Of a DNA stretch of 11,296 nt, positions 1 through 6,767 are shown one piece after another. Both the position numbers and the translations under genes were made by a program. Under the pieces are notes generated by a model. It saw only the letters and a program-made list of their open reading frames with translations. It ran no database searches and was not told where the DNA came from. The DNA is from JAVBRU01 sp031547595 (GTDB taxonomy: Bacteria > Bacillota > Clostridia > Christensenellales > Aristaeellaceae): assembly GCA_031547595.1 (NCBI GenBank), contig JAVBRU010000103.1:1-11296 (forward strand), read 5' to 3'. Every line of letters begins with the position of its first letter. Positions within the stretch are counted from its first letter, which is position 1.

Positions 1-919
1 CAAGACGCTTGGCAAGGATGTGCGCCTCGTGCTGATGGGCGAAGATACTCAAGTGGATGCGCGCATCGCGGACGGTGTTTTTCCCGCGCTTTTGCATCTG
101 GTGCGCAACGCCATCGACCATGGGATCGAGCTGCCGGAGCAACGCTTGGCCGCAGGCAAAGCCGCGCAGGGCACCCTCAAATTGTCCGCAGCGATGACGG
201 GGCGCGGGGTGACGATCACCCTGCGCGATGACGGCGCGGGCATCGACCGCAATGCCGTCAAGAAAAAGGCAATCCAAAACGGCCTGATCTCCCCCGAACA
301 GGCCGAGAAGCTGACCGCCCAGCAGATCGACGCGCTGGTGCTTCGCCCCGGCTTTTCCACCCGCAACGAGGCCAACGAGCTCTCCGGGCGCGGCGTGGGC
401 ATGGACGCTGCGCTGAACAGCACAAAAAGCCTGAATGGAAAAATGATGCTGCACAATAATCCCGGCAGCGGCCTGACGGTGGAATTGCAAATCCCCCTCA
501 CCACGGCCGTGATGGAAACCATGCTGCTGCGCAGCGGGCAGGAGCTGTGCGCCATCCAGATGAGCGCTGTCAAGCAAGTGCTGCGCGCAGACGAGCATCC
601 CCTGCATATCGTGAACAGCCAGGAAAGTGTGATCATTGACGAGCTTTGCTATCCCGTGATCCGCTTGACCGACTTCTTTGGCCAACCGCGCCCGGAGGAT
701 GACGCAGGCATGCTGCTGCTGATCGATATGGTGGAACGGCCTTATGTGCTGCTGACACCCCGCGTAGAAGAGCTGCAAAGCGTGGTGGTGAAGCCCGTGC
801 CCCCGCTGCTGCGCGGCACAAAGGGCATACAAGGCTGCACCATGCTGGGCGACGGGCAAATCCACCTGATCCTGGACCCTGTCGGCCTGATGCAAAGCAA
901 TAAGGGAGGCAATTTATGA
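1..919 (+). CDS. cheA: Chemotaxis histidine kinase CheA, C-terminal part (5' end outside window)
   Basis: CheA autophosphorylates on ATP in response to chemoreceptors and passes phosphate to CheY and CheB. Reading is open from the left edge (codons begin at base 2), so the GTG at 20 is an internal valine, not a start. Visible parts are the end of the HATPase domain and the CheW-like P5 domain. The N box HLVRNAIDHGIE is at about 95-130, the G1 box DDGAGID at 227-247, and GRGVGMD at 386-406. From about 500 on comes the regulatory SH3-like domain, ending with GCTMLGDGQIHLILDPVGLM, a typical CheA C-terminus. The P1 (phospho-His), P2 and dimerisation domains lie outside the window. One oddity: the segment after GRGVGMD reads DAALNSTKSLNGKM, and the following glycine loop is GSGL rather than the usual GxGT, so this CheA is somewhat divergent. 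It overlaps cheW by four bases (ATGA), implying translational coupling. Confidence 0.95.
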   Translation, partial: KTLGKDVRLVLMGEDTQVDARIADGVFPALLHLVRNAIDHGIELPEQRLAAGKAAQGTLKLSAAMTGRGVTITLRDDGAGIDRNAVKKKAIQNGLISPEQAEKLTAQQIDALVLRPGFSTRNEANELSGRGVGMDAALNSTKSLNGKMMLHNNPGSGLTVELQIPLTTAVMETMLLRSGQELCAIQMSAVKQVLRADEHPLHIVNSQESVIIDELCYPVIRLTDFFGQPRPEDDAGMLLLIDMVERPYVLLTPRVEELQSVVVKPVPPLLRGTKGIQGCTMLGDGQIHLILDPVGLMQSNKGGNL

Positions 920-1431
920 GCGAAGTGTTGATCGAAAACGTCCCGGAAGAGCTGCAGAATCAATATCTGCTGTTTCGCCTGGACGAAATATATGCCTTGG
1001 AGCTAAGCCGCATCGTTGAGATCATGGAGCTGCCCCCGGTCACCACCGTGCCCGAAACACCCGCCTATATCACCGGCATTGCCAATTGGAAGGGGCAGGT
1101 GCTTCCGATATTGGATTTGCGCGTCCGATTCCACCGCGCGCCCGCCGGAGCGGAGGTGCGCCGCTGCGTGGTGGTGGTGCGCTTTGAGCAAACCGCACTG
1201 GGCCTTGTGGTAGACGCTGTGGAAGATTTGCTGCACATCCTGCCGGAGCAACTGACGCCCCCGCCGCAGGTGGGAGAGGATTATGCGCATGTGTTTGTCA
1301 AAAAAATCGCGCTATACGAAGAAGGCAAAATCGCCATGGTGCTGGATGGCAACACCCTGATTCACCATAAGGATTTGGAGCTGCTGCAGGGTATAGACGC
1401 AGAGGATACGTCAGGGGCTACTCGCCCCTGA
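916..1431 (+). CDS. cheW: Chemotaxis coupling protein CheW
   Basis: CheW is the cytoplasmic adaptor that links chemoreceptors to the CheA kinase. The 171-residue product is one SH3-like CheW domain: FRLDEIYALELSRIVEIME at the start, then VTTVPETPAYITGIANWKG, then QVLPILDLRVRF (the region that is normally NLRG..PVIDLR in the family), then ALGLVVDAVEDLLHI, and finally KIAMVLDGNTLI. Length is usual for the family. The ATG at 916 overlaps the cheA TGA, and a GGAGG sits at about 904-908 inside the end of cheA, which fixes the start. The last codons (SGATRP and stop) are not CheW domain: they lie inside the first hairpin of the repeat at 1412-1463, so the stop codon TGA is itself part of a stem. 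No further gene follows on this strand; transcription probably stops at the hairpin at 1490-1531. Confidence 0.95.
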   Translation: MSEVLIENVPEELQNQYLLFRLDEIYALELSRIVEIMELPPVTTVPETPAYITGIANWKGQVLPILDLRVRFHRAPAGAEVRRCVVVVRFEQTALGLVVDAVEDLLHILPEQLTPPPQVGEDYAHVFVKKIALYEEGKIAMVLDGNTLIHHKDLELLQGIDAEDTSGATRP

Positions 1432-1463
1432 AACCCTCGGCAGGAGATTTCATCTCCTGCACC
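1412..1463 (+). repeat. Double-hairpin element, copy 1 (3' end of cheW)
   Basis: Two perfect hairpins in a row. Hairpin A is CAGGGGC (1412-1418), loop TACTC, GCCCCTG (1424-1430). The spacer AAACCCTCG is followed by hairpin B: GCAGGAGA (1440-1447), loop TTTCA, TCTCCTGC (1453-1460), then ACC. Both loops are five bases. Hairpin A covers the last codons and the stop of cheW. A second copy lies in opposite orientation at 1575-1625, with compensating changes in the stems. Hairpin B is not followed by a T run, so this is not an ordinary intrinsic terminator. Function unknown; a 3'-end RNA structure (stability, processing) or a REP-like mobile palindrome are both possible. Confidence 0.8.
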
Positions 1464-1489
1464 TCACTTTTATGTTTATTCTAAAGTAA

Positions 1490-1531
1490 AAAAGAGCCAC
1501 ACAAGCCATTCCCGGCTCATGTGGCTCTTTT
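1490..1531. terminator. Bidirectional intrinsic terminator between cheW and alaS
   Basis: A perfect 12-bp inverted repeat, AAAAGAGCCACA (1490-1501) and TGTGGCTCTTTT (1520-1531). A further inner pairing, AGCC (1504-1507) with GGCT (1514-1517), lies across a two-by-two mismatch and closes a six-base loop. The stem ends in A/T-rich tracts on both sides (TTTT on the + strand; TTTTTTACTTT on the - strand), so it can terminate cheW from the left and alaS from the right, as expected between convergent genes. Confidence 0.9.
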
Positions 1532-1574
1532 CTCGCATATTCACGCAAGCAACATTTTCTATAACAGAATTGTG

Positions 1575-1625
1575 GGTGCAGGGGCATCATGCCCCTGCCG
1601 TGGGGTCTGGGGCGAGCAGCCCCAG
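1575..1625 (-). repeat. Double-hairpin element, copy 2 (downstream of alaS)
   Basis: Read on the - strand, the sense strand of alaS. Hairpin A is CTGGGGC (1625-1619), loop TGCTC, GCCCCAG (1613-1607). The spacer ACCCCACG is followed by hairpin B: GCAGGGGC (1598-1591), loop ATGAT, GCCCCTGC (1585-1578), then ACC. It aligns end to end with copy 1 at 1412-1463, including the order of hairpins, the five-base loops, the spacer and the trailing ACC. Three stem positions differ between the copies, and each differs on both arms so that pairing is kept. It lies 20 bases past the alaS stop, before the shared terminator. Confidence 0.8.
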
Positions 1626-1644
1626 CGTTCCCCCCCCCATCCCC
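1620..1644 (-). other. G-rich tract after the alaS stop, possible G-quadruplex
   Basis: On the alaS sense strand the stop codon is followed by G runs of 4 (1644-1641), 9 (1638-1630) and 4 (1623-1620), separated by AT and AACGCT. Counting the nine-base run as two tracts gives four runs of at least four G, which meets the usual G-quadruplex pattern. The last run is also one arm of hairpin A of the repeat, so the two folds would compete. The nine-base homopolymer is also prone to replication slippage, but it lies outside any coding region. Seen as sequence only; folding is inferred. Confidence 0.4.
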
Positions 1645-1645
1645 A

Positions 1646-3661
1646 TTAGCCGATCACGCCCTTGATGCGGCGCACGCCGGCGGAGGAGGATTCTTCTTTT
1701 TGGATTTTGAAAGACTTGAGGTCGCCCGTATTGTCGGCATGGGGGCCGCCGCAAATTTCTTTGCTGTACTCGCCCATGGTATACACACGCACCTTTTCGC
1801 CATACTTGCTTTCAAACAAACCCATAGCCCCCTGAGATTTGGCTTCTTCCACTGTCATTTCTTCCATCACCACGGGCACAGCGGCGGTAATGGCGTCATT
1901 GACCAGCGCTTCCACCTGCTTGATCTCTTCATCGGTCATCTTGCGGCCAAAGGTGAAGTCAAAGCGCAGGCGCTCGGCGGTGATGTTGCTGCCCTTCTGG
2001 TGCACTTCATCGCCCAGCACTTTGCGAAGCGCGGCCTGCAAAAGATGCGTGGCGGTGTGCAGCTTGGCAGTTTGCTCGCCGCTATCGGCCAGGCCGCCCT
2101 TGAAGCGCTGCTCCGCGCCCGCCTGAGAGGTGGCCTGATGCTGCTTGAAGCGCTCGGCAAAGCCCTCGATGTCCACACTCATACCATGTTCCTTGGCAAG
2201 CTCGGTGGTGATTTCAATGGGGAAACCATAAGTGTCATACAATTTGAAGGCGTTGCGGCCATCCAAAGTGTCGAGGCTTCTGATGTGGCGGGTCATCTTA
2301 TCGGCAAAGCCGATGATGTTGCGCACGGAATCGCCAAAGGTTTTGAAATCCTCGATCATCTCCAGCATTTCGGGCGCGGGGCGCAGCGTGCTGCCCACAT
2401 TCTTGGCGGCCTCTTCGGCGGCCTGGATGCGCTGGAGGTTTTCGGGGGTAAAGATCGTGGAGGTGAGGGTGTCGCGCAGCGTTTGCAGCTCCTGCGCACG
2501 GCGGATGAGGTTGCCGCGCACCTTCTCAAACTCCTTGATGCCCTGCTTGAGGGTGCGCTGGAAGCGCTGCTCTTCCAAGGTCAATTGCTCAATCACGAAA
2601 GCACGGTTTGTATTCAGCTCGGGGTACACATCCTGATACTGGTCGATAATCACGGTGGCGATATCGGTGGTGAAGCCCTCGGGCATGCCCAGCTGCATGC
2701 CATAGCGGATGGCGCGGCGGATGAGGCGGCGCAGCACATAGCCCTGATCCACATTGCTGGGGGATACGCCGCGAATGTCGCCCAGGATGAAGGTGGAAGT
2801 GCGCATATGGTCGCCAATGATGCGGAACGCCTTGGTGGTTTCGGCATCAGCGCCGTATTCCTTGCCGCTCAATTCGGCGATCTTGCCCAGGATTTTTTCA
2901 AACAGGTCGGTCTCATATACGCTCTTTTTGCCGGTCAACACACAAATGGTCCGCTCCAGGCCCATGCCGGTGTCCACATTCTGCTGCGCCAGCGGGATGA
3001 ACGTGCCGTCTGCCTGCTTGTTATACTGCATGAACACGTCGTTCCAGATTTCCAGGTACCGCCCGCAGGAGCAGGCGGGGCTGCAATCGGGGCCGCAGGG
3101 CTCTTTATCGGTGATGATAAACATCTCGCTGTCCGGGCCGCAGGGGCCGGTCAGGCCCGCAGGGCCCCACCAGTTGTTCTCCTTGGGCAGGAAGAAAATG
3201 CGGTCTTCCGCCACGCCGCAGCTGCGCCACAGGTTGAAGCTCTCGTCGTCGCGGGGGCAGTCTTCGTCGCCCGCAAACACAGAAAACGCCAGCCGTTCCT
3301 TATCGATGCCCAACCACTGCGGGCTGGTGAGGAACTCCCAGCTCCAGGGGATCATTTTTTCTTTGAAGTAATCGCCCAGGCTCCAGTTGCCCAGCATTTC
3401 GAAGAAGGTGAGGTGGCTGTTGTCGCCCACATCGTCGATGTCCCCGGTGCGGATGCACTTTTGCACGTCGGTGAGGCGGTTGCCCGCAGGGTGCTTTTGC
3501 CCCATCAGATAGGGCACCAGCGGATGCATGCCTGCGGTGGTGAACAGCACCGTAGGGTCGTTTTCGGGAATAACGGACGCAGAGGGGATCACCTGATGTC
3601 CCTTCTCCTGGAAAAACTGAAGGAACAGCGCGCGCAGCTGATGGGCAGTTAAGGCTTTCAT
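1646..3661 (-). CDS. alaS: Alanyl-tRNA synthetase, compact form without C-Ala domain
   Basis: Charges tRNA-Ala with alanine in the cytoplasm (class II synthetase). The 671 residues show the AlaRS catalytic core: FFQEKGHQVIPSAS near 17-29, the motif 2 region RTGDIDDVGDNSHLTFFEML at 71-90, NWWGPAGLTGPCGPDSE at 163-179, a Cys cluster C189/C193/C197/C199 before RYLEIWNDVFMQYN, and motif 3 GYVLRRLIRRAIRYG at 307-321. The editing-site metal ligands are present as HTATH (535-539) and C637-GGP-H641. The protein ends at AGVRRIKGVIG. Bacterial AlaRS is usually about 870-880 residues; here the C-Ala domain is missing, as is the beta-barrel half of the editing module (no FYAESGGQ-type motif). About 80 extra, probably helical residues (about 383-463) sit before LDGRNAFKLYDTYGFP. 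This layout resembles short AlaRS forms known from CPR bacteria and some Firmicutes (from memory). ATG at 3661 is set by AAAGGAGT at 3671-3678. Last gene of the M42 operon, 24 bp after the preceding stop; no T-box leader is present. Confidence 0.93.
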   Translation of the reverse strand: MKALTAHQLRALFLQFFQEKGHQVIPSASVIPENDPTVLFTTAGMHPLVPYLMGQKHPAGNRLTDVQKCIRTGDIDDVGDNSHLTFFEMLGNWSLGDYFKEKMIPWSWEFLTSPQWLGIDKERLAFSVFAGDEDCPRDDESFNLWRSCGVAEDRIFFLPKENNWWGPAGLTGPCGPDSEMFIITDKEPCGPDCSPACSCGRYLEIWNDVFMQYNKQADGTFIPLAQQNVDTGMGLERTICVLTGKKSVYETDLFEKILGKIAELSGKEYGADAETTKAFRIIGDHMRTSTFILGDIRGVSPSNVDQGYVLRRLIRRAIRYGMQLGMPEGFTTDIATVIIDQYQDVYPELNTNRAFVIEQLTLEEQRFQRTLKQGIKEFEKVRGNLIRRAQELQTLRDTLTSTIFTPENLQRIQAAEEAAKNVGSTLRPAPEMLEMIEDFKTFGDSVRNIIGFADKMTRHIRSLDTLDGRNAFKLYDTYGFPIEITTELAKEHGMSVDIEGFAERFKQHQATSQAGAEQRFKGGLADSGEQTAKLHTATHLLQAALRKVLGDEVHQKGSNITAERLRFDFTFGRKMTDEEIKQVEALVNDAITAAVPVVMEEMTVEEAKSQGAMGLFESKYGEKVRVYTMGEYSKEICGGPHADNTGDLKSFKIQKEESSSAGVRRIKGVIG

Positions 3662-3685
3662 GGGTGCAAGACTCCTTTTACTCTA

Positions 3686-4678
3686 TCAAAAATTCATATC
3701 CACAAAGGCGAGCAGAATTTGAAGGGCGCTGTCCATATCACGCATGTCGATCACTTCGCAGGCGGAGTGCACATAGCGGCAGGGGATGGAGAGCGTGCCG
3801 GCAGGAATGCCGCCGCGGGTGTGCTGGATGGCCGCGCCGTCCGTTCCGCCAAAGGGCAGCACCTCGCGCTGCACAAGCGCGCCGGATTTTTCGGCTGCCG
3901 CCAGCAGTGCATCGCGCACCATCGGGGTAGCGATCATGCTGCGGTCCATATATTTGACGGCAGCGCCCGCGCCCAGCTTCACGGCAGGCAGGGTGACTTC
4001 CGGCGTATCGCCCCAGGCGGTCACGTCAATGCCTACACCCAGATCAGGGTTGACGGTATATGCCGCCACGTTCGCGCCGCGAAGCCCCACTTCCTCCTGG
4101 GTGGAGAACACGCCGATGATGGTGTTCTTCTGGTCTTTGGCATTCAGGAGCAATTCCACCAGCAGCGCGCAGGCGCAGCGGTCGTCCATCGCGGGGGCGG
4201 CGATGCGGTGCGCACCCAGCTGGAAGGCATCGGGCGCATACACGCACACATCGCCGATGTTCACGCGCTTGAGGGCGTCCTCTTTGTCGCTGGCGCCAAT
4301 ATCCACAAACAAATGCTGCATGCCGGCGGTCTCGCCCTTGGTGGGCTGGCACACGACCACGCCGTGCACGCCATTGCCAAACACCACGTGGCGGGTTTTG
4401 GTCATATCAAGCCCCACGCCGCCCACATTGGTGACGCGAAGATAGCCCTCTTTTTCCACATCCGCCACCACCAGGCCGATGTGATCCATGTGTGCGCTGA
4501 ACATGATTCGCTTGCCGTCCGGCGCGCCCTTCTTCTCCACGATCAGGTTGCCCATCACGTCCACCACGGCGCTGTCCACATGCCCGGCCAGCAGCTTTTT
4601 GACGGCGGCAACCACCGCGCCCTCATCCCCCGTGGGGCCATAGGCGCTCAGCAAGGTCAAAAGTGTATCTTTCATCAT
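3686..4678 (-). CDS. M42 family aminopeptidase (FrvX/TET type), third paralogue
   Basis: A two-metal aminopeptidase expected to remove N-terminal residues from short peptides in the cytoplasm, usually as a dodecameric tetrahedral (TET) particle. All metal and catalytic positions of the family are visible in the 330-residue product: SAHMDHIG (H63, D65), AMDDR (D165/D166), TQEEVGLRGA (E195 catalytic base, E196), GIDVT (D218) and CRYVHSACE (H304). There is no signal peptide. The start at ATG 4678 is chosen because AGGAGG (4688-4693) lies nine bases upstream; an in-frame TTG at 4702 would precede that site. It is 20 bp downstream of the second paralogue and 24 bp upstream of alaS. Which N-terminal residue it prefers cannot be read from the sequence; family names such as glutamyl aminopeptidase or endoglucanase M in databases should not be taken literally. 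Confidence 0.9.
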   Translation of the reverse strand: MMKDTLLTLLSAYGPTGDEGAVVAAVKKLLAGHVDSAVVDVMGNLIVEKKGAPDGKRIMFSAHMDHIGLVVADVEKEGYLRVTNVGGVGLDMTKTRHVVFGNGVHGVVVCQPTKGETAGMQHLFVDIGASDKEDALKRVNIGDVCVYAPDAFQLGAHRIAAPAMDDRCACALLVELLLNAKDQKNTIIGVFSTQEEVGLRGANVAAYTVNPDLGVGIDVTAWGDTPEVTLPAVKLGAGAAVKYMDRSMIATPMVRDALLAAAEKSGALVQREVLPFGGTDGAAIQHTRGGIPAGTLSIPCRYVHSACEVIDMRDMDSALQILLAFVDMNF

Positions 4679-4687
4679 TTTCGCTGT

Positions 4688-4693
4688 CCTCCT
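4688..4693 (-). promoter_or_regulatory. Ribosome binding site of the third M42 gene
   Basis: AGGAGG on the - strand, nine bases before the ATG at 4678 and 12 before the next ATG at 4675 (MMKDT). It decides the start against the upstream in-frame TTG at 4702, which lies on the wrong side of this site. Confidence 0.75.
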
Positions 4694-4698
4694 GTTTC

Positions 4699-5706
4699 TC
4701 AAAGGGATGCCACAAAGGCCTTAGCAAGCGCATACTGCGCATCAATATCGGAAAGCTTGGCCACAGATGAAGGGCCGTGGATGTAGCGGCAGGGCACGGA
4801 CAAAACGCAGGTTTTCGCCCCGGCCGCGCTGCCCTGGTATGCCCCGGCGTCGTTGCCGCCGGTCACGCCGCGCTTGGCCTGGTGCGGGATGTTTTGTGCC
4901 GCCGCCAGCTCAAACAGCTGTTTGTACAAGGGGCGGTGCGCAATGCTGGCATTGTCCATAAAGCTGATGGCCACGCCCTGGCCTACGCTGCACACATGGC
5001 GCGTTTCCGGCGCATCGCCCATATCACCTGCGGCAGTGCCCTCCAGCACAAGCGCGATATCCGGCTGGGTGGCAAACGCCGCGCCTGTCGCGCCGCGAAG
5101 CCCCACTTCCTCCTGGCACACAAAGGCGCAGGTGAGGTCGGCGGCGTAGGTGCCCTCCAACACACGCAAAAGGTTATAACAGCCCACACGGTCGTCGAGC
5201 GCCTTGGAGACCACGCAGCCCTCGCCAAAGGGCGTGTATGCGCCGTCAAAATACGCAAAGCAGGCTTCGGGGCAATCGCCCAGCGCTTCGTCCTTGGATT
5301 TTGCGCCGATGTCGATAAACAGATTGTCGTAGTCCAGCACGCGCTTTCTGTCGGCGGCGGTCTGCAGGTGGATGGCCATCGCGCCAATCACGCCGGGCAC
5401 CCTTTTGTCACCCACCACCACATGCTTGGACACCACCACGCGCGGGTCGATACCGCCCACGGGGCGGATGCGCAGCATGCCGTCCTCGGTCGCGCCCATG
5501 ATAATGAAAGCTACTTCGTCCATATGCGCGGAGAGCAGCACGTGCGGCTTGCCGGTGCCCGTGCCCTTCTTAAAGGCAATCACATTGCCCATCCGGTCGA
5601 TCTTCACGCTGTCGCAAAGCGGTTTGGCCGCCTCGATGATGGCGTTTCGGACGTCTTTTTCGTTGCCCGGCGCGCCGTGCAGCTCGCACAAAGTTTTCAG
5701 TTCCAT
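4699..5706 (-). CDS. M42 family aminopeptidase (FrvX/TET type), second paralogue
   Basis: Cytoplasmic metallo-aminopeptidase of 335 residues, normal for the family. Motifs in order: SAHMDEVAF (H61, D63), ALDDRVG (D171/D172), CQEEVGLRGA (E199 base, E200), VLEGTAAGD (E222) and CRYIHGPSS (H310). The one difference from its neighbours is E222: the paralogues have Asp (ALDVCH, GIDVT) at this metal position. Glu is chemically able to bind the metal and occurs in related co-catalytic peptidases, so activity is still expected. ATG at 5706 is preceded by GGGAGG (5714-5719) at seven bases, inside the last codons of the first paralogue. The two genes overlap by ten bases (5697-5706), implying coupled translation. 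It is about as different from the other two copies as separate subfamilies would be, so a recent duplication is unlikely. Confidence 0.9.
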   Translation of the reverse strand: MELKTLCELHGAPGNEKDVRNAIIEAAKPLCDSVKIDRMGNVIAFKKGTGTGKPHVLLSAHMDEVAFIIMGATEDGMLRIRPVGGIDPRVVVSKHVVVGDKRVPGVIGAMAIHLQTAADRKRVLDYDNLFIDIGAKSKDEALGDCPEACFAYFDGAYTPFGEGCVVSKALDDRVGCYNLLRVLEGTYAADLTCAFVCQEEVGLRGATGAAFATQPDIALVLEGTAAGDMGDAPETRHVCSVGQGVAISFMDNASIAHRPLYKQLFELAAAQNIPHQAKRGVTGGNDAGAYQGSAAGAKTCVLSVPCRYIHGPSSVAKLSDIDAQYALAKAFVASL

Positions 5707-6734
5707 AATTGATCCTCCCAGCTTGCGTCTACCGCGCGCAGGTAGTGCGCCAGCAGGCGCGCCCCCTCTTGCAATGCACGCATGTCAAAGGTTTCTACGT
5801 TGGTGTGCATGTATTTGAGCGGCAGCTCCAGCAGCACCGTGGGCACGCCGGCGCGGGACAAGCCCAGCTCGTCCGCGTCTGTGCTGGTATAGCGCGGCAC
5901 CACGCCCGCCTGCAGTGCAATCCCCTGCCCCTTGGCCACTTCGTCCAGCTTGCCGCGCAGGAAGGTGTGCAGGTACGGCCCCTTGCCCGCCACCATGGAA
6001 TCAATCTTGTGGGTGCGCAGTGCGGGCGCACCCGGCGTTTCCGCGTGGCATACATCCAGCGCCACACCATACTCCGGCGCGGCTGCATAGCCCGCCGTCC
6101 ACGCGCCGAAGCTGCCGATCTCTTCTTGGCAGGTGGATACAAAGGTGATATCGGCATCATGGTGCATGGTCTGCAGTAGCTCCGCCGCACGCAGCATGAT
6201 GGCCACGCACGCGCGGTCATCCGCCGTTTTGGTGGCGACGCGGCCATTCTTCAGCTCCTGATACCGCGCCTCAAAGCACACCCAATCGCCCACGTGCACC
6301 CTTTCGCGCACCTGATCGGCGCTCATGCCCATGTCCACATACAGGGTTTCGAAGGTATAGTTGGCTTCGCTCTCCGAAGCGGTCTGCAAATGTGGCGCTT
6401 TTGCGCCCACCACGCCAAGGTACTGCTCTTTGCCATACACGCGCACGCGCATGCCCGGCAGCACGCGGGGGTCCACACCGCCCACGCTTTGCATGCGCAG
6501 GCTGCCGTCCTCCTCGATCTTGCTCACCAGCATGCCGATCTCGTCCAGGTGTGCGCACACCATCACCCGGGGGCCGGTGCCCGCCTTGTGGGCAAACACG
6601 CTGTTGAGGGCATCAATGCGCACATCATCGCAATACGGCGCAAATGCCGCAGCAATATATTCGGATACCGCGCGCTCCTGGCCCGTCAGCCCGGGCAGCG
6701 CTATCACATTGCGCAGAAATTCGTCGGTTTTCAT
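5697..6734 (-). CDS. M42 family aminopeptidase (FrvX/TET type), first paralogue
   Basis: First gene of the peptidase-alaS operon; 345 residues. Family motifs: CAHLDEIGML (H62, D64), TADDRA (D172/D173), TCQEEIGSFGA (E204 base, E205), ALDVCHAE (D227) and KYMHTNVETFD (H310). The segment after the catalytic Glu pair is GSFGA, where the other two paralogues have GLRGA. The loop before the C-terminal strand reads YTSTDADEL, against TGGNDAGAY and FGGTDGAAI in the others; such differences would fit different substrate pockets (inference). The reading frame stays open upstream to 6869 and would add 45 residues with a hydrophobic stretch. The ATG at 6734 is preferred because AGGAGG (6741-6746) lies six bases upstream and the promoter and the upstream gene's terminator lie inside the would-be extension. 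It overlaps the next gene by ten bases. Confidence 0.9.
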   Translation of the reverse strand: MKTDEFLRNVIALPGLTGQERAVSEYIAAAFAPYCDDVRIDALNSVFAHKAGTGPRVMVCAHLDEIGMLVSKIEEDGSLRMQSVGGVDPRVLPGMRVRVYGKEQYLGVVGAKAPHLQTASESEANYTFETLYVDMGMSADQVRERVHVGDWVCFEARYQELKNGRVATKTADDRACVAIMLRAAELLQTMHHDADITFVSTCQEEIGSFGAWTAGYAAAPEYGVALDVCHAETPGAPALRTHKIDSMVAGKGPYLHTFLRGKLDEVAKGQGIALQAGVVPRYTSTDADELGLSRAGVPTVLLELPLKYMHTNVETFDMRALQEGARLLAHYLRAVDASWEDQLWN

Positions 6735-6740
6735 AGTTCG

Positions 6741-6746
6741 CCTCCT
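6741..6746 (-). promoter_or_regulatory. Ribosome binding site of the first M42 gene
   Basis: A perfect AGGAGG on the - strand, six bases before ATG 6734. It decides the start against a longer open frame reaching 6869. Confidence 0.85.
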
Positions 6747-6767
6747 GCCGTGGGAAATATTCTGTTT

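Noticed and set aside
1432..1645. CRISPR array or small RNA gene in the cheW-alaS gap
   Set aside because: There are only two copies, in opposite orientation, with no regular spacers. The hairpins and terminator explain the structure, and no separate promoter was recognised.
1626..1650. Frameshift at the nine-base C run that might have cut off the AlaRS C-terminus
   Set aside because: The run lies after the stop codon, and the 215 bases to cheW are filled by repeats and the terminator, far too short for the missing roughly 200 residues. The short protein is therefore genuine.
1589..3652. Long open frame on the + strand opposite alaS (687 codons)
   Set aside because: It mirrors the alaS frame, its product is rich in Ala, His and Gly without any domain pattern, and it has no ribosome binding site. 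It arises from GC-rich codon use on the other strand. The same holds for the + strand frames opposite the M42, GH43 and GH2 genes.
3662..3685. T-box or other leader before alaS
   Set aside because: The gap is only 24 bases and contains just the ribosome binding site; no T-box core sequence was seen here or at 6735-6810.
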